Assembly: GCF_019967995.1 (NCBI RefSeq)
Contig: NZ_CP065377.1
Location: 1,178,001 to 1,242,000 of the forward strand
Origin: Faecalibacterium prausnitzii
GTDB lineage: Bacteria > Bacillota > Clostridia > Oscillospirales > Ruminococcaceae
Reading direction: 5' to 3'
DNA: 64,000 nt
Shown here: positions 39,438-48,147 of the stretch, piece by piece
Layout of the letters: each line of letters opens with the position of its first letter
Numbering within the stretch: the stretch's first letter is position 1
Program-made: the position numbers and the translations under genes
Notes under the pieces: model-generated
Told to the model about the DNA's origin: nothing
Database searches by the model: none
The model's input: the letters and a program-made list of their open reading frames with translations, nothing else

Positions 39438-41285
39438 ATGAACGAATATAATAAAATTACAGCCCTTTACTCCCGCCTTTCCGTCGGGGACGAGGACAGA
39501 GATGGCGGCGAGAGCAACAGCATTGTAAACCAAAAGGCATTTCTGGAACGGTACGCCCAACAGCAGAGATTAACCAATATCCGGCACTACATTGACGATG
39601 ACGAAAGCGGCAGGTTCTTTGACCGCTCTGCCTATTCCCGCATGATGGAGGATGTGGAAAACGGAAAAATAGGCGTCTGCATTATGAAAGACCTGACGCG
39701 CTGGGGGCGTGATTATCTCCAAGTCGGCAATGCAATGGAGGTATTCAGACGGAACAATGTCCGCTTTATCGCGGTCAATAACGGCATAGACAGCGACAAT
39801 CCCGATACATTGGAGTTTGCGCCCTTTATCAATATCATGTCGGAGTGGTACGCAAAGGACATCAGCAAGAAAGTAAAAACGGGTATCAGGACCAAGGGTG
39901 CAAGCGGCAAACCCATCGCCACCGAAGCCCCATACGGATATATGAAAGACCCGAACAACAAGGATTTTTGGATAATCGACGAGGAAGCCGCCGAAGTGGT
40001 ACGCTTGATTTTCCGTCTGTTTATCGGCGGGAAGAACAGAAACCAAATTGCCGTATATCTCAAAAACGAGCAAATCCTCACGCCTACGTTCTACCTCAAA
40101 CAGCACGACAGAGGGACAGCGAAAAGCAGACCGCTGAACGAGGAAAATCGCTATAAATGGAACAAAGCAACCTTAACCAAGATACTCACAAGGCAGGAGT
40201 ATTGTGGTGATGTTGTCAATTTCAAGACCACAAAGCATTTTCGGGACAAGCGCAACCACTATGTAGATAAAAGCGAATGGCAGATAACCGAGAATGTGCA
40301 TGAGCCGATTATCGACCGCGCCGACTTTGAAACCGTACAGCGGATTTTGGAAAACGCGCCTGTCAGACGCCCTAACGGGGACGGAGAAATCCACCCTTTG
40401 TCGGGCTTGATGTTCTGTAAAGACTGCGGCGCAAAAATGCACATTCGCATAGATTACAGGAACGGCGGCAAGCGTCATGTTGCCTTTTGCAGCGAGTACC
40501 ACAAGGGCAAAGCCAAAAATCCCAAATGCAATTCCCCGCACATCATAGACGCTGATTTAGTCATGCAGACTATCGCGGATGTTCTGAAAAAAGTTGCAGA
40601 ATACTCCATAAGCAACCGGGAGGAATTTGAAGCATTAGTCCGAAAAAACCTTGATATGCAGCAGACGGACAAGAGCAAAAAACAGCAGAAGCGTATTCCG
40701 CAAATTACAACACGCCTTGAACAGATTGACAAGGTGCTGAATAAACTCTACGAGGATAACGCCCTCGGTGCTATCCCACAAGACCGATACGAGCAAATGT
40801 CACAGAAATATTCGGAGGAATACTATACGCTGAAAGCGGAACTTGCAGAACTCAAAGAACAGTTATCCGCGTTTGAGGACGCAGGAGGATGGGCGCATAA
40901 GTTTTTGAAGCTGATAGAACGCTACGCCGCCTTTACCGACCTTACCCCCGCCATTCTCAATGAATTTATCAGCAGAATTGAAGTGCATGAGCGCGATAAG
41001 AAAAGGGCAAAACAAGCTGTTCAGCATATCGGGATATATTTCAGCTATATCGGCAAGTTTGAAAACGAACTGACACAGCTTGCAGAGCCGACAGAGGAAG
41101 AAATCCGGCAAATGCGGGAGAAAATCGAAGAAGCCCAAAAGGAAAAGAGCCGCGCTTATCATCGGAACTACTCAAAGGAATACCGGGCGAAAAACCTTGA
41201 AAAACGCCGGGAGTATGAACGCATCAAGGCGCGGGAATATCGGGCAAAGCGAAAGGCGCAAGCCGCTGCGCTGCCCGTATCGTAA
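39438..41285 (+). CDS. Large serine recombinase
   Basis: A 615-aa recombinase expected to integrate and excise element 1. It has an N-terminal resolvase domain (about 5-150) with nucleophile Ser15 in ALYSRLSVGDE and DLTRWGRDYLQVG, a recombinase domain (GIRTKGASGKPIATEAPYGY), a zinc ribbon (FCKDCGAKMHIR with later Cys), and a long coiled coil (470-545) plus a very basic tail (575-615). The ATG at 39438 has GGAGG 7 nt upstream. It lies 53 nt from the left junction, the usual place for such an enzyme. Confidence 0.93.
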   Translation: MNEYNKITALYSRLSVGDEDRDGGESNSIVNQKAFLERYAQQQRLTNIRHYIDDDESGRFFDRSAYSRMMEDVENGKIGVCIMKDLTRWGRDYLQVGNAMEVFRRNNVRFIAVNNGIDSDNPDTLEFAPFINIMSEWYAKDISKKVKTGIRTKGASGKPIATEAPYGYMKDPNNKDFWIIDEEAAEVVRLIFRLFIGGKNRNQIAVYLKNEQILTPTFYLKQHDRGTAKSRPLNEENRYKWNKATLTKILTRQEYCGDVVNFKTTKHFRDKRNHYVDKSEWQITENVHEPIIDRADFETVQRILENAPVRRPNGDGEIHPLSGLMFCKDCGAKMHIRIDYRNGGKRHVAFCSEYHKGKAKNPKCNSPHIIDADLVMQTIADVLKKVAEYSISNREEFEALVRKNLDMQQTDKSKKQQKRIPQITTRLEQIDKVLNKLYEDNALGAIPQDRYEQMSQKYSEEYYTLKAELAELKEQLSAFEDAGGWAHKFLKLIERYAAFTDLTPAILNEFISRIEVHERDKKRAKQAVQHIGIYFSYIGKFENELTQLAEPTEEEIRQMREKIEEAQKEKSRAYHRNYSKEYRAKNLEKRREYERIKAREYRAKRKAQAAALPVS

Positions 41286-41364
41286 AACAGAATAACCGAC
41301 AGCAGAAAGGGATTTTCCAACTATGGGAAATCCTTTTTTTGCACCCAAAGGAAGGAGTGACCCA

Positions 41365-41559
41365 ATGACAGAAAAGAAAACCACAACCACCGCGCAGAAG
41401 CAGCCGGATGGTATCATCACAACACAGCGGAACGGACAGACCATCGTTGCGGAGTTGTTTTTCAATCACAGAAGCGCAGAAACATTCCGCGACAAGCTGC
41501 TGAAAGCGATACTTGCCGACTATTCGCATTTTTCTGCGTCTGACGGTCAAGAGCCGTAA
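41365..41559 (+). CDS. TnpW-like small transposon protein
   Basis: A 64-aa protein (MTEKKTTTTAQKQPDG, then NGQTIVAELFFNHRSAETF and DKLLKAIL). It shares the layout of the TnpW-type protein next to the other recombinase (59010-59201): polar start, short beta hairpin, aromatic pair, C-terminal helix. It may modulate recombination, but this is unproven. RBS GAAGGAG precedes the ATG. Confidence 0.6.
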   Translation: MTEKKTTTTAQKQPDGIITTQRNGQTIVAELFFNHRSAETFRDKLLKAILADYSHFSASDGQEP

Positions 41560-41713
41560 AAACGGAATATTTGACGATTGGAGCACTCTGGACGAGGAAT
41601 GTATCGCCAGAGCATTTTCTATTGAAAAAACGCCGTTTTTCCCAAGTCAAGAGCCGAAGAAAACACCCGAAAAATGCCCCTACTGCGTAACAGGGGCGCA
41701 GAAAGGAGAGTTT

Positions 41714-42016
41714 ATGAAAACAGGACTGAAAAAGCAGGAAAAGACCACCGATATTTGGTTTGACGAGAAAGACCCCCTTATCCATATCCGCACCCACAAC
41801 ACCGACTTGAAGAACAGGCTGACCGCGTACAGCCGCCGCTTCCCCTCTGTCTGTAAGCTGACCGACAGCGACCCGGAAACGGGCTGTATGGAGTTTGAGA
41901 TTGCAAAGGGACGCTTCTCTTTCCGTCTGACCGCACCATACAGCGAGGAACGCAGACAGGCGGCAAGCGACTATGCAAAGAAGCATGGTATTTCAGCCGG
42001 GAAAAGCAAGCCATGA
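41714..42016 (+). CDS. Hypothetical element-associated protein
   Basis: A 100-aa protein (start KTGLKKQEKTTDIWFDEKDP). The segment IHIRTHNTDLKNRLTAYSRRFPSVCKL and later FRLTAPYSEERRQAASDYAKK are common in Tn916/Tn5397-like elements as I remember them, without known function. RBS AAAGGAGAG lies before the ATG. The frame is open upstream into non-coding DNA, so I used the RBS to place the start. Confidence 0.65.
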   Translation: MKTGLKKQEKTTDIWFDEKDPLIHIRTHNTDLKNRLTAYSRRFPSVCKLTDSDPETGCMEFEIAKGRFSFRLTAPYSEERRQAASDYAKKHGISAGKSKP

Positions 42017-42083
42017 CACAAAGATACAGTAAAATTATTAGGTAAGGACGGTTGATGTCTATGTAAAACGAACAGGAGGATAA

Positions 42084-42698
<615 letters not shown>

Positions 42699-42699
42699 A

Positions 42700-42745
42700 T
42701 AGGCGGTTTTACAGAAAGGTGTACTTTCCTGTAAACCGCCTATTG
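42700..42745 (+). terminator. Hairpin after the resolvase gene
   Basis: AGGCGGTTTTACAG pairs with CTGTAAACCGCCT (one bulge). The T-run is weak; the stem overlaps the 18-bp inverted repeat described separately. Confidence 0.5.
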
Positions 42746-42861
42746 CTTATAGGTATTTAATATTATACTTCTTCAGACGGCGTTTTTCAAGTCTTGAAAT
42801 GTAAATATTCGTTTATATCCCGGCTAATTTGTCGATAAAATGCGTTTACAGGAAAGTACAC
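42720..42861. repeat. 18-bp perfect inverted repeat pair
   Basis: GTGTACTTTCCTGTAAAC at 42720 and its exact reverse complement ending at 42861, about 105 nt apart. They are next to the resolvase gene and could be resolvase binding sites or scars of an excised segment. Confidence 0.65.
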
Positions 42862-42930
42862 GTTACTAAAGGGAATGGAGATAAATTATTAGATATACTA
42901 CTGACAGCTTCCAAGAAGCTAAAGAGGTCC

Positions 42931-42996
42931 CTAGCGCCTACGGGGAATTTGTATCGATAAGGGGTACAAATTCCCACTAAGCGCTCGGGACCCCTT
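42931..42996. repeat. Long imperfect inverted repeat before plasmid relics
   Basis: GGTCCCTAGCGC ... GGGGAATTTGTATC pairs with GGTACAAATTCCC ... GCGCTCGGGACC around an ATCGATAAG centre. The same palindrome is familiar from erm(B)-bearing streptococcal/enterococcal plasmids and may be a recombination junction. Confidence 0.65.
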
Positions 42997-43254
42997 GTAG
43001 GAAAATGTCCTAAGTGTGGCAACAATATTGTATTAAAAAAATCGTTTTATGGTTGTTCAAATTATCCTGAATGTAAGTTTGCTTTAGCTGAACATTTTAG
43101 AAAGAAAAAACTAACCAAAACGAATGTAAAAGAATTACTGGAGGGAAAAGAAACCCTGGTAAAAGGAATCAAAAACAAAGAGAAAAAGCCCTACAATGCC
43201 GTTGTAAAAATTGGGGAAAAGGGATATATTGATTTTATATCTTTCTCAAAATAA
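42994..43254 (+). pseudogene. 3' remnant of a plasmid topoisomerase gene (TopB-like)
   Basis: An open frame without start codon encodes about 86 residues: KCPKCGNNIVLKKSFYGCSN then YPECKFALAEHF, a topoisomerase zinc-finger/C-terminal segment, followed by VKELLEGKETLVKGIKNK and a normal stop. It matches the tail of type IA topoisomerases on pAMbeta1/pSM19035-like plasmids. AT-rich codons contrast with the flanking element genes. Confidence 0.75.
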
Positions 43255-43258
43255 ACAT

Positions 43259-43282
43259 AAAAGCCCTTTAAAGAGGGCTTTT
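43259..43282. terminator. Short bidirectional terminator
   Basis: AAAAGCCC/GGGCTTTT stem directly after the topoisomerase remnant. Confidence 0.65.
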
Positions 43283-43289
43283 ATATATT

Positions 43290-43345
43290 AATCACAAATC
43301 ACTTATCACAAATCACTTATCACAAATCACAAGTGATTTGTGATT
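43290..43345. promoter_or_regulatory. Omega-protein operator: eight contiguous heptads
   Basis: Six direct heptads of the form (A/T)ATCAC(A/T) (43290-43331) followed by two inverted ones (AGTGATT, TGTGATT; 43332-43345). This is the binding array of the omega ribbon-helix-helix repressor from Inc18/pSM19035-type plasmids, and the start of an omega gene follows. Confidence 0.85.
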
Positions 43346-43387
43346 GTTGATGATAAAATAAGAATAAGAAGAAATAGAAAGAAGTGA

Positions 43388-43627
43388 GTGATTGTGGGAA
43401 ATTTAGGCGCACAAAAAGAAAAACGAAATGATACACCAATCAGTGCAAAAAAAGATATAATGGGAGATAAGACGGTTCGTGTTCGTGCTGACTTGCACCA
43501 TATCATAAAAATCGAAACAGCAAAGAATGGCGGAAACGTAAAAGAAGTTATGGAAATAAGACTTAGAAGCAAACTTAAGAGTGTGTTGATAGTGCATTAT
43601 CTTAAAATTTTGTATAATAGGAATTGA
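43388..43627 (+). pseudogene. Truncated omega (ParB-like repressor) gene
   Basis: The first ~57 residues follow the plasmid omega protein (VGNLGAQKEKRNDTPISAKK, then GDKTVRVRADLHHIIKIE and NGGNVKEVM). After KEVM the sequence changes to an unrelated, basic tail (EIRLRSKLKSVL) running into the erm(B) promoter region. Natural omega is 71 aa and ends differently, so the dimer C-terminus is lost. The start is GTG where plasmids have ATG. Residual DNA binding is doubtful. Confidence 0.85.
43613..43618 (+). promoter_or_regulatory. -10 box of the erm(B) promoter
   Basis: TATAAT within the standard erm(B) upstream region (TTGATAGTG ... TTTTGTATAATAGG). The best -35 candidate has non-ideal spacing. 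Confidence 0.65.
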
Positions 43628-43675
43628 AGTTAAATTAGATGCTAAAAATTTGTAATTAAGAAGGAGGGATTCGTC

Positions 43676-43759
43676 ATGTTGGTATTCCAAATGCGTAATG
43701 TAGATAAAACATCTACTGTTTTGAAACAGACTAAAAACAGTGATTACGCAGATAAATAA
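43676..43759 (+). CDS. ermBL: erm(B) leader peptide (attenuator)
   Basis: A 27-aa leader: MLVFQMRNVDKTSTVLKQ followed by TKNSDYADK. It has an AAGGAGGG RBS. Erythromycin-stalled ribosomes on this leader free the erm(B) start from the attenuating hairpins in the 124-nt gap that follows. This full-length leader suggests inducible expression, though one base near the RBS differs from the version I remember. Confidence 0.9.
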   Translation: MLVFQMRNVDKTSTVLKQTKNSDYADK

Positions 43760-43883
43760 ATACGTTAGATTAATTCCTACCAGTGACTAATCTTATGACT
43801 TTTTAAACAGATAACTAAAATTACAAACAAATCGTTTAACTTCTGTATTTGTTTATAGATGTAATCACTTCAGGAGAGATTAT

Positions 43884-44621
43884 ATGAACAAAAATATAAA
43901 ATATTCTCAAAACTTTTTAACGAGTGAAAAAGTACTCAACCAAATAATAAAACAATTGAATTTAAAAGAAACCGATACCGTTTACGAAATTGGAACAGGT
44001 AAAGGGCATTTAACGACGAAACTGGCTAAAATAAGTAAACAGGTAACGTCTATTGAATTAGACAGTCATCTATTCAACTTATCGTCAGAAAAATTAAAAC
44101 TGAATACTCGTGTCACTTTAATTCACCAAGATATTCTACAGTTTCAATTCCCTAACAAACAGAGGTATAAAATTGTTGGGAATATTCCTTACCATTTAAG
44201 CACACAAATTATTAAAAAAGTGGTTTTTGAAAGCCGTGCGTCTGACATCTATCTGATTGTTGAAGAAGGATTCTACAAGCGTACCTTGGATATTCACCGA
44301 ACACTAGGGTTGCTCTTGCACACTCAAGTCTCGATTCAGCAATTGCTTAAGCTGCCAGCGGAATGCTTTCATCCTAAACCAAAAGTAAACAGTGTCTTAA
44401 TAAAACTTACCCGCCATACCACAGATGTTCCAGATAAATATTGGAAGCTATATACGTACTTTGTTTCAAAATGGGTCAATCGAGAATATCGTCAACTGTT
44501 TACTAAAAATCAGTTTCATCAAGCAATGAAACACGCCAAAGTAAACAATTTAAGTACCATTACTTATGAGCAAGTATTGTCTATTTTTAATAGTTATCTA
44601 TTATTTAACGGGAGGAAATAA
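43884..44621 (+). CDS. ermB: 23S rRNA (adenine-N6) methyltransferase Erm(B)
   Basis: A 245-aa S-adenosylmethionine-dependent dimethyltransferase that modifies A2058 of 23S rRNA, giving macrolide-lincosamide-streptogramin B resistance. It matches Erm(B) over its full length: [18 protein letters not shown], the SAM-binding [12 protein letters not shown], catalytic NIPYHLST and the C-terminus [11 protein letters not shown]-rich codon use unlike the neighbouring genes points to transfer from streptococcal/enterococcal plasmids, as do the omega and topoisomerase remnants upstream. Confidence 0.98.
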   Translation: MNKNIKYSQNFLTSEKVLNQIIKQLNLKETDTVYEIGTGKGHLTTKLAKISKQVTSIELDSHLFNLSSEKLKLNTRVTLIHQDILQFQFPNKQRYKIVGNIPYHLSTQIIKKVVFESRASDIYLIVEEGFYKRTLDIHRTLGLLLHTQVSIQQLLKLPAECFHPKPKVNSVLIKLTRHTTDVPDKYWKLYTYFVSKWVNREYRQLFTKNQFHQAMKHAKVNNLSTITYEQVLSIFNSYLLFNGRK

Positions 44622-44625
44622 TTCT

Positions 44626-44685
44626 ATGAGTCGCTTTTTTAAATTTGGAAAGTTACACTTTTTAATAACGGAGGGAATGGAATGA
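44626..44685 (+). pseudogene. Remnant of the small ORF that follows erm(B)
   Basis: The frame starts MSRFFKFGKLHF, like the short ORF normally found just after erm(B), but departs after about 11 codons and ends inside the next gene's start. It marks the right edge of the plasmid-derived erm(B) block at about 44660. Confidence 0.6.
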
Positions 44686-45587
44686 AAAAACTTGTAACCT
44701 TGCTTCTTTCGCTTGCTTTAGTGCTATCTCTTGCAGCTTGTGGCGGAGAAGCGACACCTGACGCATCTGACGATGCCCCCGCTTCTTCTCAAAATGAAGA
44801 AAGCACCGAAAACGACAACACCGAAAATCAAATCGTATTTGAGGAAGTTGTTGCCATTGACAACGCAGAGTGTGCGGTAAAAATTACCGAAATCGACCCC
44901 GATAATATGTGGGGCTACACTCTGAAAGCACAGCTTGAAAACAAGTCCACAGAGAAAACCTATATGTTCTCTGTCGAGAGTGCTTCCATCAATGGTGTTC
45001 AGTGCGATCCAATGTTTGCAAGCGAGGTAGCTGCTGGCAAAAAGGCTAACGAAGAAATCAACTTTAGCACCGATACTCTTGAGGAAAATGGTATTGTTGA
45101 ATACACAGATATTGAATTGACTTTCAAGGTGTATGATAGCAATGATTGGTCTGCTGACCCTGTTGGAAAGGAAACAATCCATGTCTATCCATACGGAGAA
45201 GAAAACGCTGTTGCATTTGTGAGAGAAGCACAGGCTACTGATAATGTGATTATCGATAATGATTATGTTACTGTTATCGTAACAGGCTATGAAGATGATG
45301 AGATATGGGGCTATACTGCCAATCTGTTCTTGCTGAACAAGACAGACAAAACGGTAATGTTCAGCGTTGATGACGCATCTGTAAACGGCTTTATGGCAGA
45401 CCCATTCTATGCAACTTCTGTTTCTGCCGGAAAATGTGCATTTAGTTCTATGGCATGGTCTGATACAACTTTAGAGGAAAACGGAATTACCGAAGTGGAA
45501 GAAATCGAAGTCCTGTTTAGAGCATACGATGCTGATGATTTTATGGGCGAAGATTTTGCAAATGAGGTAATTACATTAAATCCGTAA
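44682..45587 (+). CDS. Putative lipoprotein with two internal repeats
   Basis: A 301-aa predicted lipoprotein: signal LVTLLLSLALVLSLAAC with the lipobox LAAC (Cys20), an acidic Ser/Glu/Asn linker (25-50), then two homologous halves. Each contains a strand set, WGYTLKAQLENKSTEKTYMF (about 80) versus WGYTANLFLLNKTDKTVMF (about 208), then a Val-Asn-Gly motif and DTLEENGI. This looks like a duplicated DUF4352-type immunoglobulin-like domain. It is acidic and surface-anchored. Role unknown; cotranscribed with the membrane protein 18 nt downstream. Confidence 0.75.
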   Translation: MKKLVTLLLSLALVLSLAACGGEATPDASDDAPASSQNEESTENDNTENQIVFEEVVAIDNAECAVKITEIDPDNMWGYTLKAQLENKSTEKTYMFSVESASINGVQCDPMFASEVAAGKKANEEINFSTDTLEENGIVEYTDIELTFKVYDSNDWSADPVGKETIHVYPYGEENAVAFVREAQATDNVIIDNDYVTVIVTGYEDDEIWGYTANLFLLNKTDKTVMFSVDDASVNGFMADPFYATSVSAGKCAFSSMAWSDTTLEENGITEVEEIEVLFRAYDADDFMGEDFANEVITLNP

Positions 45588-45605
45588 CGAGATGAGGTGT
45601 GCAAC

Positions 45606-45980
45606 ATGAAAACGGCAAAATTAGTAATCGGAATTATCAGCATGGTTTTATTTGTTTTAGTAGCTTTTCAATCTTGCGCTGCCGGATTAGGAAATGCTTT
45701 AGCAGATAACGGCGAAGTAAGCGGAACATCAGGAATGTTGCTTGCTTTCTGTATGCTGATTGCAGGCATCGTTGGAGTAGCAACCCGAAAGAGCAAAGGC
45801 GGCGGAATTGTTGCCGGAGTATTCTATCTGTTGGGCGGACTGCTGGGAATTGTAAATTACGGTAGCTTCTCTGACCTTGCTATCTGGTCTGTCCTTTGTT
45901 TCATTTTCGGAGCTGTCTTTATTTTGGGCTCCTTGAAAATGAAGAAAGCAGATAAAAGTAACACAGACGCGGCAGAATAA
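45606..45980 (+). CDS. Small membrane protein, four helices
   Basis: A 124-aa protein with four predicted transmembrane segments (LVIGIISMVLFVLVAFQSC; GMLLAFCMLIAGIVGVA; GIVAGVFYLLGGLLGIV; WSVLCFIFGAVFILGSL) and a charged C-terminal tail. No family is recognised beyond general similarity to DUF4064-like proteins. ATG 45606 lies after a GAGATGAGG RBS; GTG 45597 is an alternative. It may form a pair with the preceding lipoprotein. Confidence 0.7.
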   Translation: MKTAKLVIGIISMVLFVLVAFQSCAAGLGNALADNGEVSGTSGMLLAFCMLIAGIVGVATRKSKGGGIVAGVFYLLGGLLGIVNYGSFSDLAIWSVLCFIFGAVFILGSLKMKKADKSNTDAAE

Positions 45981-46082
45981 TATTATTCAAATAACAATAA
46001 CATAATTCCCCAACAGGGCGACTATTTCCAAACCGAAGTAGCCGCCCTTTTCTTTTACTAAAAATCAAAAAGGAGGGCTACC

Positions 46083-46418
46083 ATGTCGAAGAAAAAACCA
46101 CCGACCACCATCGAGGAATGTAACGCCGAAATGGAACTGACACAGAAGAAAATCCGGCAGTATGAGAACAGGAACAAAATGCTTGACCGCAAACTTGCCA
46201 TTGAGAAGCGCAAGGAGCGCAACCACCGTCTTTGTTCGCGGGGCGGCTACCTTGAAAGCCTTGTCCCGGCACTCATTGATATGTCAGAACAGGAAGCCCG
46301 CGACTTCCTCTACACCGCGGTTTTCAGCGACAAAGCGCAGGAGTTTTTGAGAAAACGAGCCGGAGAAGCGACACCGAAGAATTACCCTTGCACACAAGGG
46401 CGCACTTATACACCCTAA
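46083..46418 (+). CDS. DUF3847 domain protein
   Basis: A 111-aa basic coiled-coil protein: ELTQKKIRQYENRNKMLDRK followed by RNHRLCSRGGYLESLVPAL and ALIDMSEQEARDFLYTA. The DUF3847 family regularly precedes MobA relaxase genes and is a plausible relaxosome accessory. RBS AGGAGGGC lies before the ATG. Its 3' end overlaps the putative oriT. Confidence 0.82.
   Translation: MSKKKPPTTIEECNAEMELTQKKIRQYENRNKMLDRKLAIEKRKERNHRLCSRGGYLESLVPALIDMSEQEARDFLYTAVFSDKAQEFLRKRAGEATPKNYPCTQGRTYTP
46385..46408 (-). other. Putative oriT of element 1 (MobQ-type nick core)
   Basis: The minus strand reads TAAGTGCGCCCT (46397-46408), the conserved nick region of MobQ plasmids such as R1162/RSF1010, followed by the hairpin CCCTTG-TGTG-CAAGGG. 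It is 225 nt upstream of the relaxase gene, the expected arrangement. Confidence 0.75.
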
Positions 46419-46632
46419 CGGGCGTGTGCGCTCTGCCGAGGGCTTTATCTCCGCACCGGGCATTATTGCCTTGTGCAGAGATTGGCGGCTTGCGCCGCGA
46501 CAGGGAAACCTACACTTTCCCTGCGACAGCTTGCGCTGTCTACCCTTTTGTGTACCCCACGAAAGCGAACACCTTGCTTTGCAAGCTATTCACTTTCATG
46601 GGGTTTTGTTGACCGTATCGGGAGGTGATACT

Positions 46633-48147
46633 ATCGCAATCTACCATTGCAGCATTAAGATTGTCAGCCGGGGAAAGGGCAAATCTGCCGTAGCCGCAGC
46701 AGCCTACCGCGCCGGAGAGAAGCTGACAAACGAGTGGGACGGACTGACCCACGACTATACAAGAAAAGGCGGCGTTGTTCATTCTGAAATCATGCTGCCG
46801 CCCCATGCCCCACCCTCTTTCTCTGACCGTTCTATTCTATGGAACAGCGTGGAGCAAATCGAAAAATCGAATAACTCACAGCTTGCGAGGGAAATCGAAA
46901 TCGCCCTACCTGTTGAACTTTCAAGAGAGGAACAGACCCGCCTTGTCCGGGAATACTGTTCCTCTCAATTTGTTTCCAAAGGAATGTGCGCCGACTTCAA
47001 TATCCACGACACAGGCAACGGCAACCCACACGCTCATATCCTTTTGACTATGCGCCCCCTTGATGAAAAAGGCACATGGGCGGCGAAGTCAAAAAAGGAA
47101 TATGTCCTTGACGAAAATGGGGAGCGCGTAAAGCTGCCAAGCGGCAGATACAAGACGCGCAAGGTTGACCTTATGGACTGGAACAGGCAGGAGAACGCCG
47201 ACCTATGGCGCAAGGCGTGGGCTGACCTTGCCAACGACTATTTAGAGCGAAGCGGCAGCGCGGAGCGTATCGACCACCGCAGCCATGCAGAGCGTGGTAT
47301 TGAGGAACTCCCCACCGTCCACATGGGTGTTGCAGCTTCCCAAATGGAGAAGAAAGGCATAGCCACCGACAAGGGAGAAATCAACCGCATGATACAAAAG
47401 ACCAACCGACTTATGCGGGAAATCCGGGGCTATATCGACAGCTTGAAAGAATGGCTTGCGGAGGTTTTCGCCGCTAAGAAGCAACTGCAAGCTGCCCCGC
47501 ACTCTCCCGATATTGCCACGCTGCTTACAAGGTATTTGAGCATTGAACGAGAGAAAAGCCGGAAGTATTCACAGGGCTGGCAGCAACAGCATACTGCCGG
47601 GGAATTGCAAAAAATCAGCAAGGCGATTGTCTATCTGCAAAGCAAGGGCATTGCTACCCTTGAAGATTTGGACGCTGCCCTTTCCTCTGTTGATGAAGAA
47701 GCAAAGCGGCTGAATACAAGCGTTGTTGCCAAGCAGAAGCGCATGAGGACATTGGAAAAGTTTATCGAGCATGGCAGCAACTACAACCGCTTGAAGCCCA
47801 TTCACGATGAACTGAAAACGCTGAAAAACGGATGGGGCAAAAAGAGAGAAAAATTTGAGCAAGCCCACGAAAGCGACCTCATTATCTGGAACGCCGCCAA
47901 CCGTTTCCTGCACGCAAATCTGCCGGAGGGTACAAAGTCTTTCAAGGTGTCCGAGTGGCAGAAAGAATTTGACGAACTGAAAGCCCAATCCACAGGCGAA
48001 TATGAAGAACTGAAAACAAAGCGCAGCGAGGTTAAGGAGTTACAGCAAATCCGAAAGTGCATTGATATTGTAGAGCAAGCCGAGCAGCGCACACAGGAAC
48101 AGACACACCAAACACCAAGACGCAAAAAGGAGGATATTTCCCTATGA
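46633..48147 (+). CDS. mobA: MobA/MobL (MobQ-family) relaxase
   Basis: A relaxase of about 504 aa that nicks oriT and pilots the strand. The N-terminal domain has IYHCSIKIVSRGKGKSAVAA then AYRAGEKL, the three-histidine metal site HDTGNGNPHAHILLT, and the conserved DWNRQENADLWRKAWAD. The C-terminal half (about 290-500) is coiled coil. GGAGG (46621-46625) is 7 nt from ATC GCA ATC TAC, exactly where relatives start MAIYHCSIK. In-frame TTG codons at 46609 and 46612 lack an RBS. The stop overlaps the next gene (ATGA). Confidence 0.9.
   Translation: MAIYHCSIKIVSRGKGKSAVAAAAYRAGEKLTNEWDGLTHDYTRKGGVVHSEIMLPPHAPPSFSDRSILWNSVEQIEKSNNSQLAREIEIALPVELSREEQTRLVREYCSSQFVSKGMCADFNIHDTGNGNPHAHILLTMRPLDEKGTWAAKSKKEYVLDENGERVKLPSGRYKTRKVDLMDWNRQENADLWRKAWADLANDYLERSGSAERIDHRSHAERGIEELPTVHMGVAASQMEKKGIATDKGEINRMIQKTNRLMREIRGYIDSLKEWLAEVFAAKKQLQAAPHSPDIATLLTRYLSIEREKSRKYSQGWQQQHTAGELQKISKAIVYLQSKGIATLEDLDAALSSVDEEAKRLNTSVVAKQKRMRTLEKFIEHGSNYNRLKPIHDELKTLKNGWGKKREKFEQAHESDLIIWNAANRFLHANLPEGTKSFKVSEWQKEFDELKAQSTGEYEELKTKRSEVKELQQIRKCIDIVEQAEQRTQEQTHQTPRRKKEDISL

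Noticed and set aside
44626..44685. A second erm-type leader peptide
   Set aside because: It lies downstream of erm(B) and resembles the start of the short ORF normally found there; it is truncated.
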